The position numbers and the translations under genes are program-made. From the NCBI GenBank assembly GCA_004558185.1, contig SFDP01000030.1, positions 1 through 41,157 on the forward strand: a DNA stretch of 41,157 bases, given 5' to 3'. Shown in pieces: positions 32,394 to 40,007 of this stretch. The DNA comes from Lachnospiraceae bacterium (GTDB lineage Bacteria > Bacillota > Clostridia > Lachnospirales > Lachnospiraceae). The first letter of the stretch is position 1, and each line of letters starts with the position of its first letter. The notes beneath the pieces were generated by a model. It searched no databases. It was not told the DNA's origin and worked only from the letters and a program-made list of their open reading frames with translations.

Positions 32394-33419
32394 TCAATCC
32401 AGAATCAGTATGCTTCCCTGATACTGTTTGCTGACAAATGCCTTCAGCTCGTTCGACTTAAGTATTTCAAGAAGCAGCAGAACCCCCTCTGTGGCATTCT
32501 GTTCATCGGCATTCTGCTCATTGGCCTCCTCCCGTACTGCAATAACCCTGCTTAACGCTTCTGCAGCCAGAGAATCCTTTCCCTCAAGTGCCAGAAAATT
32601 CTCCGGCTCCAGTCCCTGCCACAATCCATAGCCGGTATGGAAAAGCGCCAGATCCAGTTCCTCAAGGGAAGCGGGCAGCTTCTCCTCCTCCATTTGTACC
32701 AGCTCCAGCTCATAGGGGTTAGCCGTTACATCTTCCCAGATAGTCCAAATATCTGCATCCTCCGCAAGCTCAATAAGCCCTTCCCGAGCCAAAAGCAGCA
32801 GAGCCTGGGAATAGCCTGTAGGATCTTCAGGTACACCAATACGCGCACCCTGCTTAAGCTCTTTCAGGGAGGTGCATTTTCCCGGATAAATCCCCATTGG
32901 CTCATAATATACCGCACCCAGGCCATACAGCCGGGTATCCCAGGTTCTGTTGTATCGCTCCAGATAGGCACCATGCTGGTAAAAATTCCCGTCTACCTCT
33001 CCTTCTGCCAGCAGCCTGTTAGGGCTTTCATAATCTTCACAGCCGACAATCTCCAGCTCATAGCCCTGCTGGCGTAAAAACGGCCTTGCCTGTTCTAAAA
33101 GCTCCCTTTCTGTGGTTCCTATGACCGCAATTTTGACCAGCTTATCTGCTCTGACTTCTATGGTTCCGCTCTCTGAATGATTATCTTCCGGCTGATTTAC
33201 TGCTTCATCCAGCATAGCCTCCCCCGCCTTCGGCAGACCATAAGCAATGTTAATGGTTGTCTTGCTCACCAGCTGAGCTGCCGCCTCTGCAGCAGTATCC
33301 GTCATTCCCTCCTTATTCCTTCCACAGCCTGTCGGAAGGCACATAAGAAGCGCCGCCAATCCCAGCAGAATTGGTAATTCTCTTTTCTTCATCGAATCGT
33401 TTCTCTTCATTTTTCTCAT
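32394..33419 (-). CDS. MetQ/NlpA family substrate-binding lipoprotein
   Basis: Extracytoplasmic binding protein of the D,L-methionine or cysteine uptake type. The signal peptide ends in LPTGC (Cys23 if translation starts at the third ATG, 33392), then a polar linker of about 60 residues, then KIAVIGTTERELLEQARPFLRQQGYELEIVG and the NlpA core with DGNFYQHGAYLE, IGVPEDPTGYSQALLLL and ALFHTGYG. At about 330-340 residues it is longer than typical NlpA (about 270) because of the linker and a NEQNADEQNATEG insertion near the end. Three in-frame ATG codons compete and none has a strong ribosome-binding site. No ABC permease or ATPase gene is adjacent. Confidence 0.85.
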   Translation of the reverse strand: MRKMKRNDSMKKRELPILLGLAALLMCLPTGCGRNKEGMTDTAAEAAAQLVSKTTINIAYGLPKAGEAMLDEAVNQPEDNHSESGTIEVRADKLVKIAVIGTTERELLEQARPFLRQQGYELEIVGCEDYESPNRLLAEGEVDGNFYQHGAYLERYNRTWDTRLYGLGAVYYEPMGIYPGKCTSLKELKQGARIGVPEDPTGYSQALLLLAREGLIELAEDADIWTIWEDVTANPYELELVQMEEEKLPASLEELDLALFHTGYGLWQGLEPENFLALEGKDSLAAEALSRVIAVREEANEQNADEQNATEGVLLLLEILKSNELKAFVSKQYQGSILILD

Positions 33420-33523
33420 ATCTTTTTGATTGTATCAAAATTTTTCCTTTTTGTACACTGGATTAAACTTTCCTTCTGCGGTATACTGTCTTTGATTCAT
33501 TAACAACCTTCTTGAGCTTAAGC

Positions 33524-33597
33524 AGCAAGATGGATAATTCCCTGCCGACTGTAAGGGATATTAATCCTAATTATCTTGCAGCAGAAAGGAAGCTGCC
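33524..33597 (+). promoter_or_regulatory. Structured leader of the lspA-like gene
   Basis: An imperfect long hairpin pairs GCAGCAAGAT...GGATAATTCCCT with AGGGATATTAATCC...ATCTTGCAGC. Next to it GCAGC-AGAAAGGAA-GCTGC places the ribosome-binding site in the loop of a 5-bp stem directly before the ATG. This could limit translation unless the two hairpins compete for the shared GCAGC. Confidence 0.45.
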
Positions 33598-34050
33598 ATG
33601 TTTTATCTCTTGTTCGTTATTTTCTTCGTTATGTTGGAATATGGCCTGAAGACCTATGCGGAAAAGAAGCTGGGCGACGGGCAGACCTTTTCTATTCTGA
33701 AAGGGAAAATCAGGCTTTGCCGTTACCACAACGAGGGGGCTTTCCTGAACCTGATGGAATCCCGGAAAAAAGTGCTTTTGCTCATTTCCCTGATTCTTAC
33801 CGGAATGATCACTCTTCTTTTTCTCCTTACCCTCTTTCACCGGGGAAACCGTCTGTTAAAGCTGGGACTTTCTCTGCTTCTTGGCGGGGCTTTTTCCAAT
33901 ACCTACGATCGGCTGAAAAAGAAATATGTAGTGGACTACTTTTCCTTTAATTCTCCCTTTCCCGCCCTCAACCGCATGGTATTCAATCTGTCGGATTTTG
34001 CCATTCTCATTGGTTCTCTGCTTCTGGTAGCTACATCGCTTTCCAAATAA
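33598..34050 (+). CDS. lspA: Lipoprotein signal peptidase II, divergent
   Basis: A 150-residue membrane aspartyl protease that cleaves lipoprotein signal peptides. Four hydrophobic segments are visible (about 1-16, 59-79, 87-101, 130-147). Family motifs are present: HNEGAF (44-49, for NxGAAF), FSNTYDR (99-105, for GNxxDR), VVDYFSF with catalytic Asp113, and FNLSDFAI with catalytic Asp133. The match is weaker than in a housekeeping LspA, so this may be a second, specialised copy. It sits upstream of the sporulation gene at 34126 but has a separate promoter region. Confidence 0.82.
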   Translation: MFYLLFVIFFVMLEYGLKTYAEKKLGDGQTFSILKGKIRLCRYHNEGAFLNLMESRKKVLLLISLILTGMITLLFLLTLFHRGNRLLKLGLSLLLGGAFSNTYDRLKKKYVVDYFSFNSPFPALNRMVFNLSDFAILIGSLLLVATSLSK

Positions 34051-34054
34051 TGCT

Positions 34055-34084
34055 GTATATTTCTTTTCTCTTTAGCTCATACTA
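34055..34084 (+). promoter_or_regulatory. Sigma-G-type forespore promoter
   Basis: GTATA (34055-34059), exactly 18 bp, CATACTA (34078-34084), fully matching the sigma-G consensus GHATR-N18-CATWHTA known from B. subtilis. It begins 4 bp after the lspA stop and lies 42 bp before the germination gene start. Confidence 0.72.
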
Positions 34085-34125
34085 CATTGAAAATCAGAAT
34101 AACAATTAATGTGTGAGGTATAAGT

Positions 34126-35580
34126 ATGTCCCCTTCCGATTCTCTGTCCACTTCTCTGGAAAAAAATAAAGCTCGTCTGCATCAGCTCCTTCCGCTGCAG
34201 AAGAGCTTCGATTTTGTTACCCGGGATCTGTCTCTCGGCGATATCCCCTGCTTTTTTGTAGGCCTGAACGGCCTTTGTGACCAGGAGCTGATTCTCAAGA
34301 TTTTTTCTGAATTCAGCCTGCCGGAGGACAGCACCCCGGGCACCACTTCCCTGGATACTATTCCGAAGGAGATTATAGAGCAATTTCTCTATACACAGGT
34401 TACTGCAGTCCCTTCCTTCCAAAGGCTGGTCAATGCCCTGTTGGTAGGCTCTGCCATATTACTTGTGGGAAATTATGGTCAGGGTCTGATTCTGGATACC
34501 CGTGACTATCCCGACAGAGACCCGGATGAATCGGACACAGAAAAGGTCATCAGAGGCGCTAAGGATGGTTTTGTGGAATCCATTGTTACCAATTGCTGTC
34601 TGATCCGCCGCAGACTGCGGAGCAGCAGGCTTACCTTCGCTGCACAGTCTGTGGGCAATTTAAGCCATACTGATGTTGCCGTTGCCTATATGGAGGGTCT
34701 GTGTGATCCTAAACTTCTGTCTCAGGTGCAGGAGAAGCTGAGGACTCTTTCTGCCTCAGCCCTGACCATGGGTGTACAAAGCCTGAAGGAGCTTCTGGTG
34801 AAAAAAAGTATGTTTCATCCAATGCCGGATTTTTATCTTACCCAGAGACCGGATGTGGCCTGCAGCTACCTTACGGAGGGCTATATTCTGCTTTTGGTAG
34901 ATAACTCTCCCTTTGCTCTGGTGCTGCCCTGTACCGTATTTCAGTTTACGCAAAGTCCCGAGGACTATTATCGAAGTCCTGCTGTGGGTACCTACCTGAG
35001 ACTGGTGCGCTTTCTCTGCCTCCTGGTGAGCCTTTTTTTCATGCCTTTGTTTCTGCTGTTTTCCTTAAATCCCGGCTGGCTGCCTGAAATCCTGCACCCT
35101 ATGATCACCTCAGATGTATCCCCCCTTGCCCTGTTCATCTACGTTCTTTTCGTGGAGCTGGGACTGGATTTGTTTAAATACGCTTCTGCCCACACCGCCT
35201 CCGATTATTCCGGCGCCCTTTCCATCGTGGGCGGTCTGCTGATCGGGGATATGGCCATCAATCTGCAATGGGCCAGTGTAGAGGTGATCTTCTACGGAGC
35301 CGTCACCTTGCTGGCCACCCTCAGCCTCCCCAGTGTGGAGCTTTCGGATGCCGTTCGCCTATATCGATTCTTCTTGATTCTGCTGACCGGCCTGTTTTCT
35401 GCATGGGGCTTTGGAATAGGACTGGCATTGATTCTCCTGTCCTTAATTACCACACCTGTTTTCGGAAAAAAAAGCTATTTCTGGCCTCTTTTTCCCTTTC
35501 ACTGGGAAGCCCTAAGAACCCTGTTATTTCGCTATCCAACCTTTAAGGCCCAGCCGGAAAAAAAGCAGCAACAAAAATAG
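34126..35580 (+). CDS. Spore germination protein, SpoVAF/GerA family
   Basis: A 484-residue protein of the spore inner membrane. It has a large soluble N-terminal part (about 1-285) with the GerA-family core LILDTRDYPDRDPDESDTEKVIRGAKDGFVESIVTN followed by RRRLR, and four to five C-terminal helices (about 290-465) with PLALFIYVLFVELGLDLF. Length and the acidic DPDESDTE motif favour SpoVAF, which helps dipicolinic acid release in germination, over a nutrient-receptor A subunit; no GerB/GerC or spoVA genes are adjacent. Start 34126 has GAGG 8 bp upstream. The sigma-G promoter predicts forespore expression. Confidence 0.88.
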   Translation: MSPSDSLSTSLEKNKARLHQLLPLQKSFDFVTRDLSLGDIPCFFVGLNGLCDQELILKIFSEFSLPEDSTPGTTSLDTIPKEIIEQFLYTQVTAVPSFQRLVNALLVGSAILLVGNYGQGLILDTRDYPDRDPDESDTEKVIRGAKDGFVESIVTNCCLIRRRLRSSRLTFAAQSVGNLSHTDVAVAYMEGLCDPKLLSQVQEKLRTLSASALTMGVQSLKELLVKKSMFHPMPDFYLTQRPDVACSYLTEGYILLLVDNSPFALVLPCTVFQFTQSPEDYYRSPAVGTYLRLVRFLCLLVSLFFMPLFLLFSLNPGWLPEILHPMITSDVSPLALFIYVLFVELGLDLFKYASAHTASDYSGALSIVGGLLIGDMAINLQWASVEVIFYGAVTLLATLSLPSVELSDAVRLYRFFLILLTGLFSAWGFGIGLALILLSLITTPVFGKKSYFWPLFPFHWEALRTLLFRYPTFKAQPEKKQQQK

Positions 35581-35602
35581 GGGGAGCTATTCCCCCTTTT
35601 TC
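35579..35602. terminator. Shared convergent terminator
   Basis: GGGGGA-GCTAT-TCCCCC with T-runs on both strands. It overlaps the TAG stop of the germination gene (35578-35580), and the response-regulator stop (35587-35589) is in the loop, so both convergent genes end within one hairpin. Confidence 0.85.
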
Positions 35603-36399
35603 CCTTTAAATTCAGAGGGCCATACCCCCACCTTTTTTTTAAACAGCTTAGAAAAATGAACCGGGTCGGAATAGCCTACCATTCCTGCCACATCCTTTGC
35701 CAGAAGCTCTTCATTTACCGAAAGCAGGCATTTTGCATACTCGATTCTAAGCATCTGAATATACTGTCCCGGTGTATATCCCGTATGATCCTTAAACAAC
35801 TTTCCCAGGTAAGGCGCTACCAGACCAAATTCCGCCGCCAGCTCCCTGACCGTAATCGGCTCCGTGAGATGCTCCCGGATATATACCTCGACTTTCTGCA
35901 TCAGCTCTTCATTTCCCTGCCTCTTTAGTCCCGAGCCTTCCTTCAGAATATCCTCCTTCAGGTTTCCTCCAAGGTTTGTGCAAAAAACCTCTACCAGCTT
36001 ATCCCTCTCTTTTTGCTCACTATGTTCATGATACTCCTTATGGATCTCTTCAATCAGAGCCTCCATATCCTCCATCACAATAGGCTTTAATAAATACCGT
36101 TTCACCTGATATTCAATAGCCTGCTGCGCATAATGAAAGTCATTATAGCCGCTTATGGCCACTATAATCGTTTCAGGGTAATGTTCGTGAGTAAATTTCA
36201 TCAGCTCAATTCCATCCAGAAGAGGCATATTGATATCCGTAAAGATCACATCCACAGGGTTTTCCTTCAGATAATCCACCGCCTCTTTTCCATTGAGAGC
36301 ACACTTTACTACGCAGAACTCCGGATTGATCCGTTCAATCATAATTCTTATTCCCCTGAGAAGCGGCAATTCATCTTCTGCTACCAATACCTTAATCAT
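35587..36399 (-). CDS. Response regulator with AraC-type DNA-binding domain
   Basis: Partner of the sensor kinase at 36392-38131. The 270-residue protein has a receiver domain (about 1-125) with acidic pair E8/D9, phosphorylatable Asp55 in VIFTDINMP and Lys105 in YLLKPI, and a C-terminal AraC-family double helix-turn-helix (about 168-267; TVRELAAEFGLVAPYLGKLFK and DVAGMVGYSDPVHFSKLFKKKVGVWPSEF). This YesN-type architecture usually controls carbohydrate use, but no sugar transporter is adjacent. Start 36399 is set by GGAGG 8 bp upstream, giving an 8-bp overlap with the kinase gene. Confidence 0.93.
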   Translation of the reverse strand: MIKVLVAEDELPLLRGIRIMIERINPEFCVVKCALNGKEAVDYLKENPVDVIFTDINMPLLDGIELMKFTHEHYPETIIVAISGYNDFHYAQQAIEYQVKRYLLKPIVMEDMEALIEEIHKEYHEHSEQKERDKLVEVFCTNLGGNLKEDILKEGSGLKRQGNEELMQKVEVYIREHLTEPITVRELAAEFGLVAPYLGKLFKDHTGYTPGQYIQMLRIEYAKCLLSVNEELLAKDVAGMVGYSDPVHFSKLFKKKVGVWPSEFKGKKGE

Positions 36400-38131
36400 C
36401 GCATCGACCTCCAAGCAATACACAGGCTCCCTTATCTTCATTGTGCAGCTCAAAGATAAAATCCTTTCCGTAGGTTATCTTCATTCTGGTGTAGATATTC
36501 GGAATACAGAGTCCGCCAATGGATATGCTGTTCAGAATATCCTTTACTTCCTCTTTATCCAGCTTCTGTGTAAATTGGTGAAATTCATCCAAAAACTCAT
36601 CGGGAAATCCTCCTCCATTGTCCCGAATCAATATGTACCATTTCTTCTCATGTACCCAGGCATGGATAAAAATTTTCCAGATAGGCTCCACCTTTTTAAA
36701 GCCATGCCTGAAGCAGTTCTCACAAATTGGCTGTATAATCAGCTTTGGTACTCTGATCCCTTCAGCAGCCTCCTCTGTCTTAATTTCATATTCAAAAAGC
36801 TCCTCATATCTGACCTTCATCAGGAGCATATATTTCTTGGCATTTTCACATTCCTCTTTAATGGTACTGAACCCGTCTCCCATTTGTGAGGTATAACGAA
36901 GAATCCCCCCCAGTTCTTTGCAAATATAGGGAATCTTCGTGTTTCCATCCAACTGTGCCTCCATGGATACAATGGCCAGAATATTGTGGAGAAAATGAGG
37001 ATTCATCTGCGATTGAAGGGCAAACAGATGTGCCTTTACCTCATTGGTCTTTGCAGCGATCTGCATCTGCATACTGCTTTTCAGCTTCTCCAGCATCGTA
37101 TTAAAGGAATTCTCCAGCCGAATGACGATGTCATCTGAATTTTCATTGGCAATTTCCACAGACAGGTTATCCATGGCAATGGATTTCAATGAATTATCCA
37201 GGGTAAGCAGGGGGGCAGAAAGGTATTTAAACATAATCCGCTCCCAAACCAGAGCCACGGTGATAATGGCTGCCACTACCAAAGCAAGAATCATATAGAA
37301 TCTTTGAAGCTCCTGCTCCAGCTTGATCGGCCTTTTATGAAACTGAACCACATATGGAGCGTGTTCTAAGGACAGCTTCAGCTCATAATTATTGTCATAT
37401 TCGATTTCTTCTGATTTGCCGGCACTGGTATAAATCACATTTCCCTGCAAATCCAGAATATCCGCATAATTCTCCTCTCCTATATCGCAGAGTATTTGCT
37501 CCAGTTGCTCAACCGACTCCCATACCTCTACGAAGCCGTAGGTTCCTCCCGTGGAGTAGTCACTAATCTGCCTGACCACCGCCAGACACTCCTCTTCACT
37601 GGTTCTGTCCAGTATGTTCTTCATCGGTTCCCGATACAGGGCTTCTGACCGATTTACCGTAAAAAAGTCCTCTACCTCCTCAAAGGCAGTTCCCAGAAAA
37701 AACTGTCTGCTGTCACTGTTTGCAGGTTCCTCACCCAAAATCCAGCAGAAGTCTCCCTGTTGATTGTAAAGCAGGACAATTAGCTCTCCATTTCCTTTGA
37801 TGTTATAGGTTTCCAAAAGCTGCTTTACCCTTTTTCCTTCATCCGGATTATCTTGAAAATAGTTTCCATCCGGCTCCTGAGACAAATGACGAAATATTTC
37901 CACAATCTCGGGATTCATGGCAATCTGCATTGCCGTATGATCCATATTGTAGTAAAAGCTGTCCAACTGAGCTGTGGTTTTCTGGGCGATAAGCTGAAAA
38001 TGCTGCTCATCCTCTGTTTTCATTTCACTGACGACCACCTTGTAAATATAACCTACAAGACCTGCGGTAATCAGCAATATAATCCCTGTATGATACAGAA
38101 AAAATCTTGTTTTTAATTTCAGCCGTCTCAT
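36392..38131 (-). CDS. YesM-type sensor histidine kinase
   Basis: A 579-residue membrane kinase: helix 1 (about 9-31), an extracytoplasmic sensor domain of about 245 residues (Cache-like), helix 2 (about 277-297), a HAMP domain (about 298-350), a His_kinase domain with the phospho-accepting His379 in SQMNPHFLHNIL, and an ATPase domain with N472 in PICENCFRHGF and DNGGGF (504-509). This is the LytS/YesM class that pairs with AraC-type regulators. The start has only a weak ribosome-binding site; translation may be coupled to the HD gene 25 bp upstream. Confidence 0.93.
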   Translation of the reverse strand: MRRLKLKTRFFLYHTGIILLITAGLVGYIYKVVVSEMKTEDEQHFQLIAQKTTAQLDSFYYNMDHTAMQIAMNPEIVEIFRHLSQEPDGNYFQDNPDEGKRVKQLLETYNIKGNGELIVLLYNQQGDFCWILGEEPANSDSRQFFLGTAFEEVEDFFTVNRSEALYREPMKNILDRTSEEECLAVVRQISDYSTGGTYGFVEVWESVEQLEQILCDIGEENYADILDLQGNVIYTSAGKSEEIEYDNNYELKLSLEHAPYVVQFHKRPIKLEQELQRFYMILALVVAAIITVALVWERIMFKYLSAPLLTLDNSLKSIAMDNLSVEIANENSDDIVIRLENSFNTMLEKLKSSMQMQIAAKTNEVKAHLFALQSQMNPHFLHNILAIVSMEAQLDGNTKIPYICKELGGILRYTSQMGDGFSTIKEECENAKKYMLLMKVRYEELFEYEIKTEEAAEGIRVPKLIIQPICENCFRHGFKKVEPIWKIFIHAWVHEKKWYILIRDNGGGFPDEFLDEFHQFTQKLDKEEVKDILNSISIGGLCIPNIYTRMKITYGKDFIFELHNEDKGACVLLGGRCDD

Positions 38132-38156
38132 CCTTTAGTCCAAACTTCTTCCTATT

Positions 38157-39368
38157 CTACATTCTGCCATACTCTGTTTCCATATCTCCAATGATTCCGG
38201 AATCAATAAATTTCTTCTCTGCCATTTCTCTCATAATGTCTATAGCCCTTTCATGGGAAAAGCCATCCTTGTAGGGTCTTGGCTCCGTCAGCGCCTGATA
38301 GATATCGATACAGGCCATAAGCCGTTCCTCGAAACTCAGTTCTTCTTCATTAATTCCAAAGGGATAGCCCGTACCGTCAAGCCTTTCGTGGTGATGCACC
38401 GCCCATTTCGTCACTTCCTCAAGCCCTCTGATTCTATTCAGCATATTCCAGCTCTGCCAGGCATGGTTTTGAATATTCTTATACTCCTGCTCCGTCAGTT
38501 TGTCTGGCTTCTCCAAAATGTTGCTATGTACAGTCAGCTTTCCTAAATCATGTACGGCTCCTGCCAGATAAAGGCGGGTACACTTGTCCTCATCATATCC
38601 GTAAAATCTGCCCATCTCTTCTGCCCGTGTTGCCACTCCCAAAGAATGCTTCCGGGTAAACTCCGACTTATAATCGATAATTTTCACCCAGAAATCACAG
38701 ATCTCATGTACCGTTTCGTTGGAATACTCACAAAAGCCACTGTCTACCTCTCTTTTCAGGCTTTCCTCCAGCTTTTCTTGCTCCATATCTGCAAAGGCTT
38801 CTACCGTTGTTCCTTGAAAAAATGCCTCTACACATTCAGAAGAGTAACGAACAGACTCCTTTTCCCTCACATAGTCACATATCTTCTCATATTTTTCCCG
38901 GGTCATCCCATCTAAACGAAACAGGGTATCAAGGCTGTCCCCCATATGGATCAACTGGGCTGACAAGGGGGTTTCTGCTGCCTTTTTTTCAAAGGGGCCG
39001 CTTCCGTCAGCCTCCTCATGGTGATACAGAATCGCATCCTTCCCTTTGGGAGAAAAGGGCAGTTTTTCTATATTGTGCTCTCCCATGATGCAGTGTGCCT
39101 TCAGCTTTTTCCCCTCAAACCCCTCACTGGGATTCTTCCCCTGATTATGCTCCTCCCGAATATATTCTGTCAGAGCATTATCATGAAGGGTAGCCAGCCC
39201 CGCCAGCTCCACCAGTTCTCCTTCTTCCATTCCCAGTTTTCTCCCCAGAAGAACACAAAATCTGGCCACACGCTTTCCATGACCTTTGGCTATCGGCAGC
39301 AGTTGACTTTCTACACAATCCAGGCCATCAGAAAACGCATATAAAAGATCACTGAAATATATCTTCAT
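38157..39368 (-). CDS. Tandem HD-domain protein, C-terminal HD-GYP
   Basis: A 403-residue soluble protein with two HD modules. The second (about 235-395) has HDLGK (273-277) and HHERLDGTGYP (326-336), the signature of HD-GYP cyclic-di-GMP phosphodiesterases. The first (about 25-150) keeps H62/D63 and HHEEAD (116-121) but has LHDNAL instead of HDxGK and GSGPF instead of GYP, so it is probably degenerate or has another role. The gene starts 55 bp after the Cys-rich gene and ends 25 bp before the kinase gene, suggesting one transcript. The GCTGC/GCAGC hairpin precedes its ribosome-binding site. Confidence 0.88.
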   Translation of the reverse strand: MKIYFSDLLYAFSDGLDCVESQLLPIAKGHGKRVARFCVLLGRKLGMEEGELVELAGLATLHDNALTEYIREEHNQGKNPSEGFEGKKLKAHCIMGEHNIEKLPFSPKGKDAILYHHEEADGSGPFEKKAAETPLSAQLIHMGDSLDTLFRLDGMTREKYEKICDYVREKESVRYSSECVEAFFQGTTVEAFADMEQEKLEESLKREVDSGFCEYSNETVHEICDFWVKIIDYKSEFTRKHSLGVATRAEEMGRFYGYDEDKCTRLYLAGAVHDLGKLTVHSNILEKPDKLTEQEYKNIQNHAWQSWNMLNRIRGLEEVTKWAVHHHERLDGTGYPFGINEEELSFEERLMACIDIYQALTEPRPYKDGFSHERAIDIMREMAEKKFIDSGIIGDMETEYGRM

Positions 39369-39383
39369 TTCTACCTCTCATTC

Positions 39384-39399
39384 TGCTGCATTGGCAGCA
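39384..39399 (-). promoter_or_regulatory. GCAGC hairpin ahead of the HD-gene ribosome-binding site
   Basis: A perfect TGCTGC/GCAGCA 6-bp stem with 4-nt loop, then AGAATGAGAGGTAGAAATG on the minus strand. It is the best-preserved member of the initiation-region motif found before rimI, popT and hisC. Confidence 0.5.
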
Positions 39400-39423
39400 T
39401 TGACAATCCGGCTGCTTATCTAT

Positions 39424-39870
39424 CTAAATGGCTGTCTGATTAAACTCAGTAACGATGTCGTTGGCAATCTGTGCATTCTGCGACTGAATCTGGCTTAAAT
39501 AACGAAAATTACTTCCCTCATACGGCAAAGCCTCTCCAAACAGACCTATTTCATAGCAATTTCGTATAACGCTGATGATACATTGGTCATAATGATCACT
39601 TTCACAGGAACGGCACATTTTCAGGGTATGGGCGATTCCCTTGGCAAAATCTTCTTCATGGTAGAGCTTAAAATCGGTAACGGGTATATTGGCATCCCCA
39701 TTCATCACATATGAAACATTATCCTTCATACAACCGATAGCGCAATTCTGTGCATAGCCAACGATACAGGAGGGCTTATCACAGCCTCCGCAAGACGCTT
39801 CTCCCAGACAGCAACCGGTAAGATCCTCAATTAATCTGTTAAAGTTAACCTCCGAATACTTAATTCCCAT
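39424..39870 (-). CDS. Cysteine-rich protein of unknown function
   Basis: A 148-residue, probably cytoplasmic protein with eleven cysteines in two groups: seven between residues 19 and 47 (GCCLGEASCGGCDKPSC then NCAIGC) and four between about 85 and 105 (MCRSCES, DQC, NCYE). The spacing suggests one or two metal sites, perhaps iron-sulfur or zinc. There is no signal peptide or membrane helix. I do not recognise the family. A strong GGAGG precedes 39870. It heads a minus-strand run with the HD-GYP protein, kinase and response regulator, so a sensory or redox role in that system is a hypothesis. Confidence 0.8.
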   Translation of the reverse strand: MGIKYSEVNFNRLIEDLTGCCLGEASCGGCDKPSCIVGYAQNCAIGCMKDNVSYVMNGDANIPVTDFKLYHEEDFAKGIAHTLKMCRSCESDHYDQCIISVIRNCYEIGLFGEALPYEGSNFRYLSQIQSQNAQIANDIVTEFNQTAI

Positions 39871-39917
39871 GTTTTTCCTCCATTCTACATCTTTTTTATT
39901 TCCTTAGCAACGTGTTC

Positions 39918-39980
39918 ATTATAATCTGTCGAATTCTGTCGGTACATGTGCTTTTTAAAAAAGGATATGTGCTTTTTTAA
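39918..39980 (-). promoter_or_regulatory. Promoter region with 21-bp-phased direct repeat before the Cys-rich operon
   Basis: A TATAAT -10 box reads on the minus strand at 39918-39923 with no good -35, as expected of an activated promoter. Upstream, ATGTGCTTTTTAA occurs at 39946-39958 and, with one extra T, at 39967-39980, a spacing of 21 bp or two helical turns. AraC-type regulators often bind such repeats. Confidence 0.45.
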
Positions 39981-40007
39981 GTTTTTATGTTCCGGGTGCA
40001 CGCAAAC

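Noticed and set aside
33420..33523. Divergent promoters between the NlpA gene and lspA
   Set aside because: TATACT- and GATACAAT-like boxes exist, but no -35 box at an acceptable spacing, so I do not call them.
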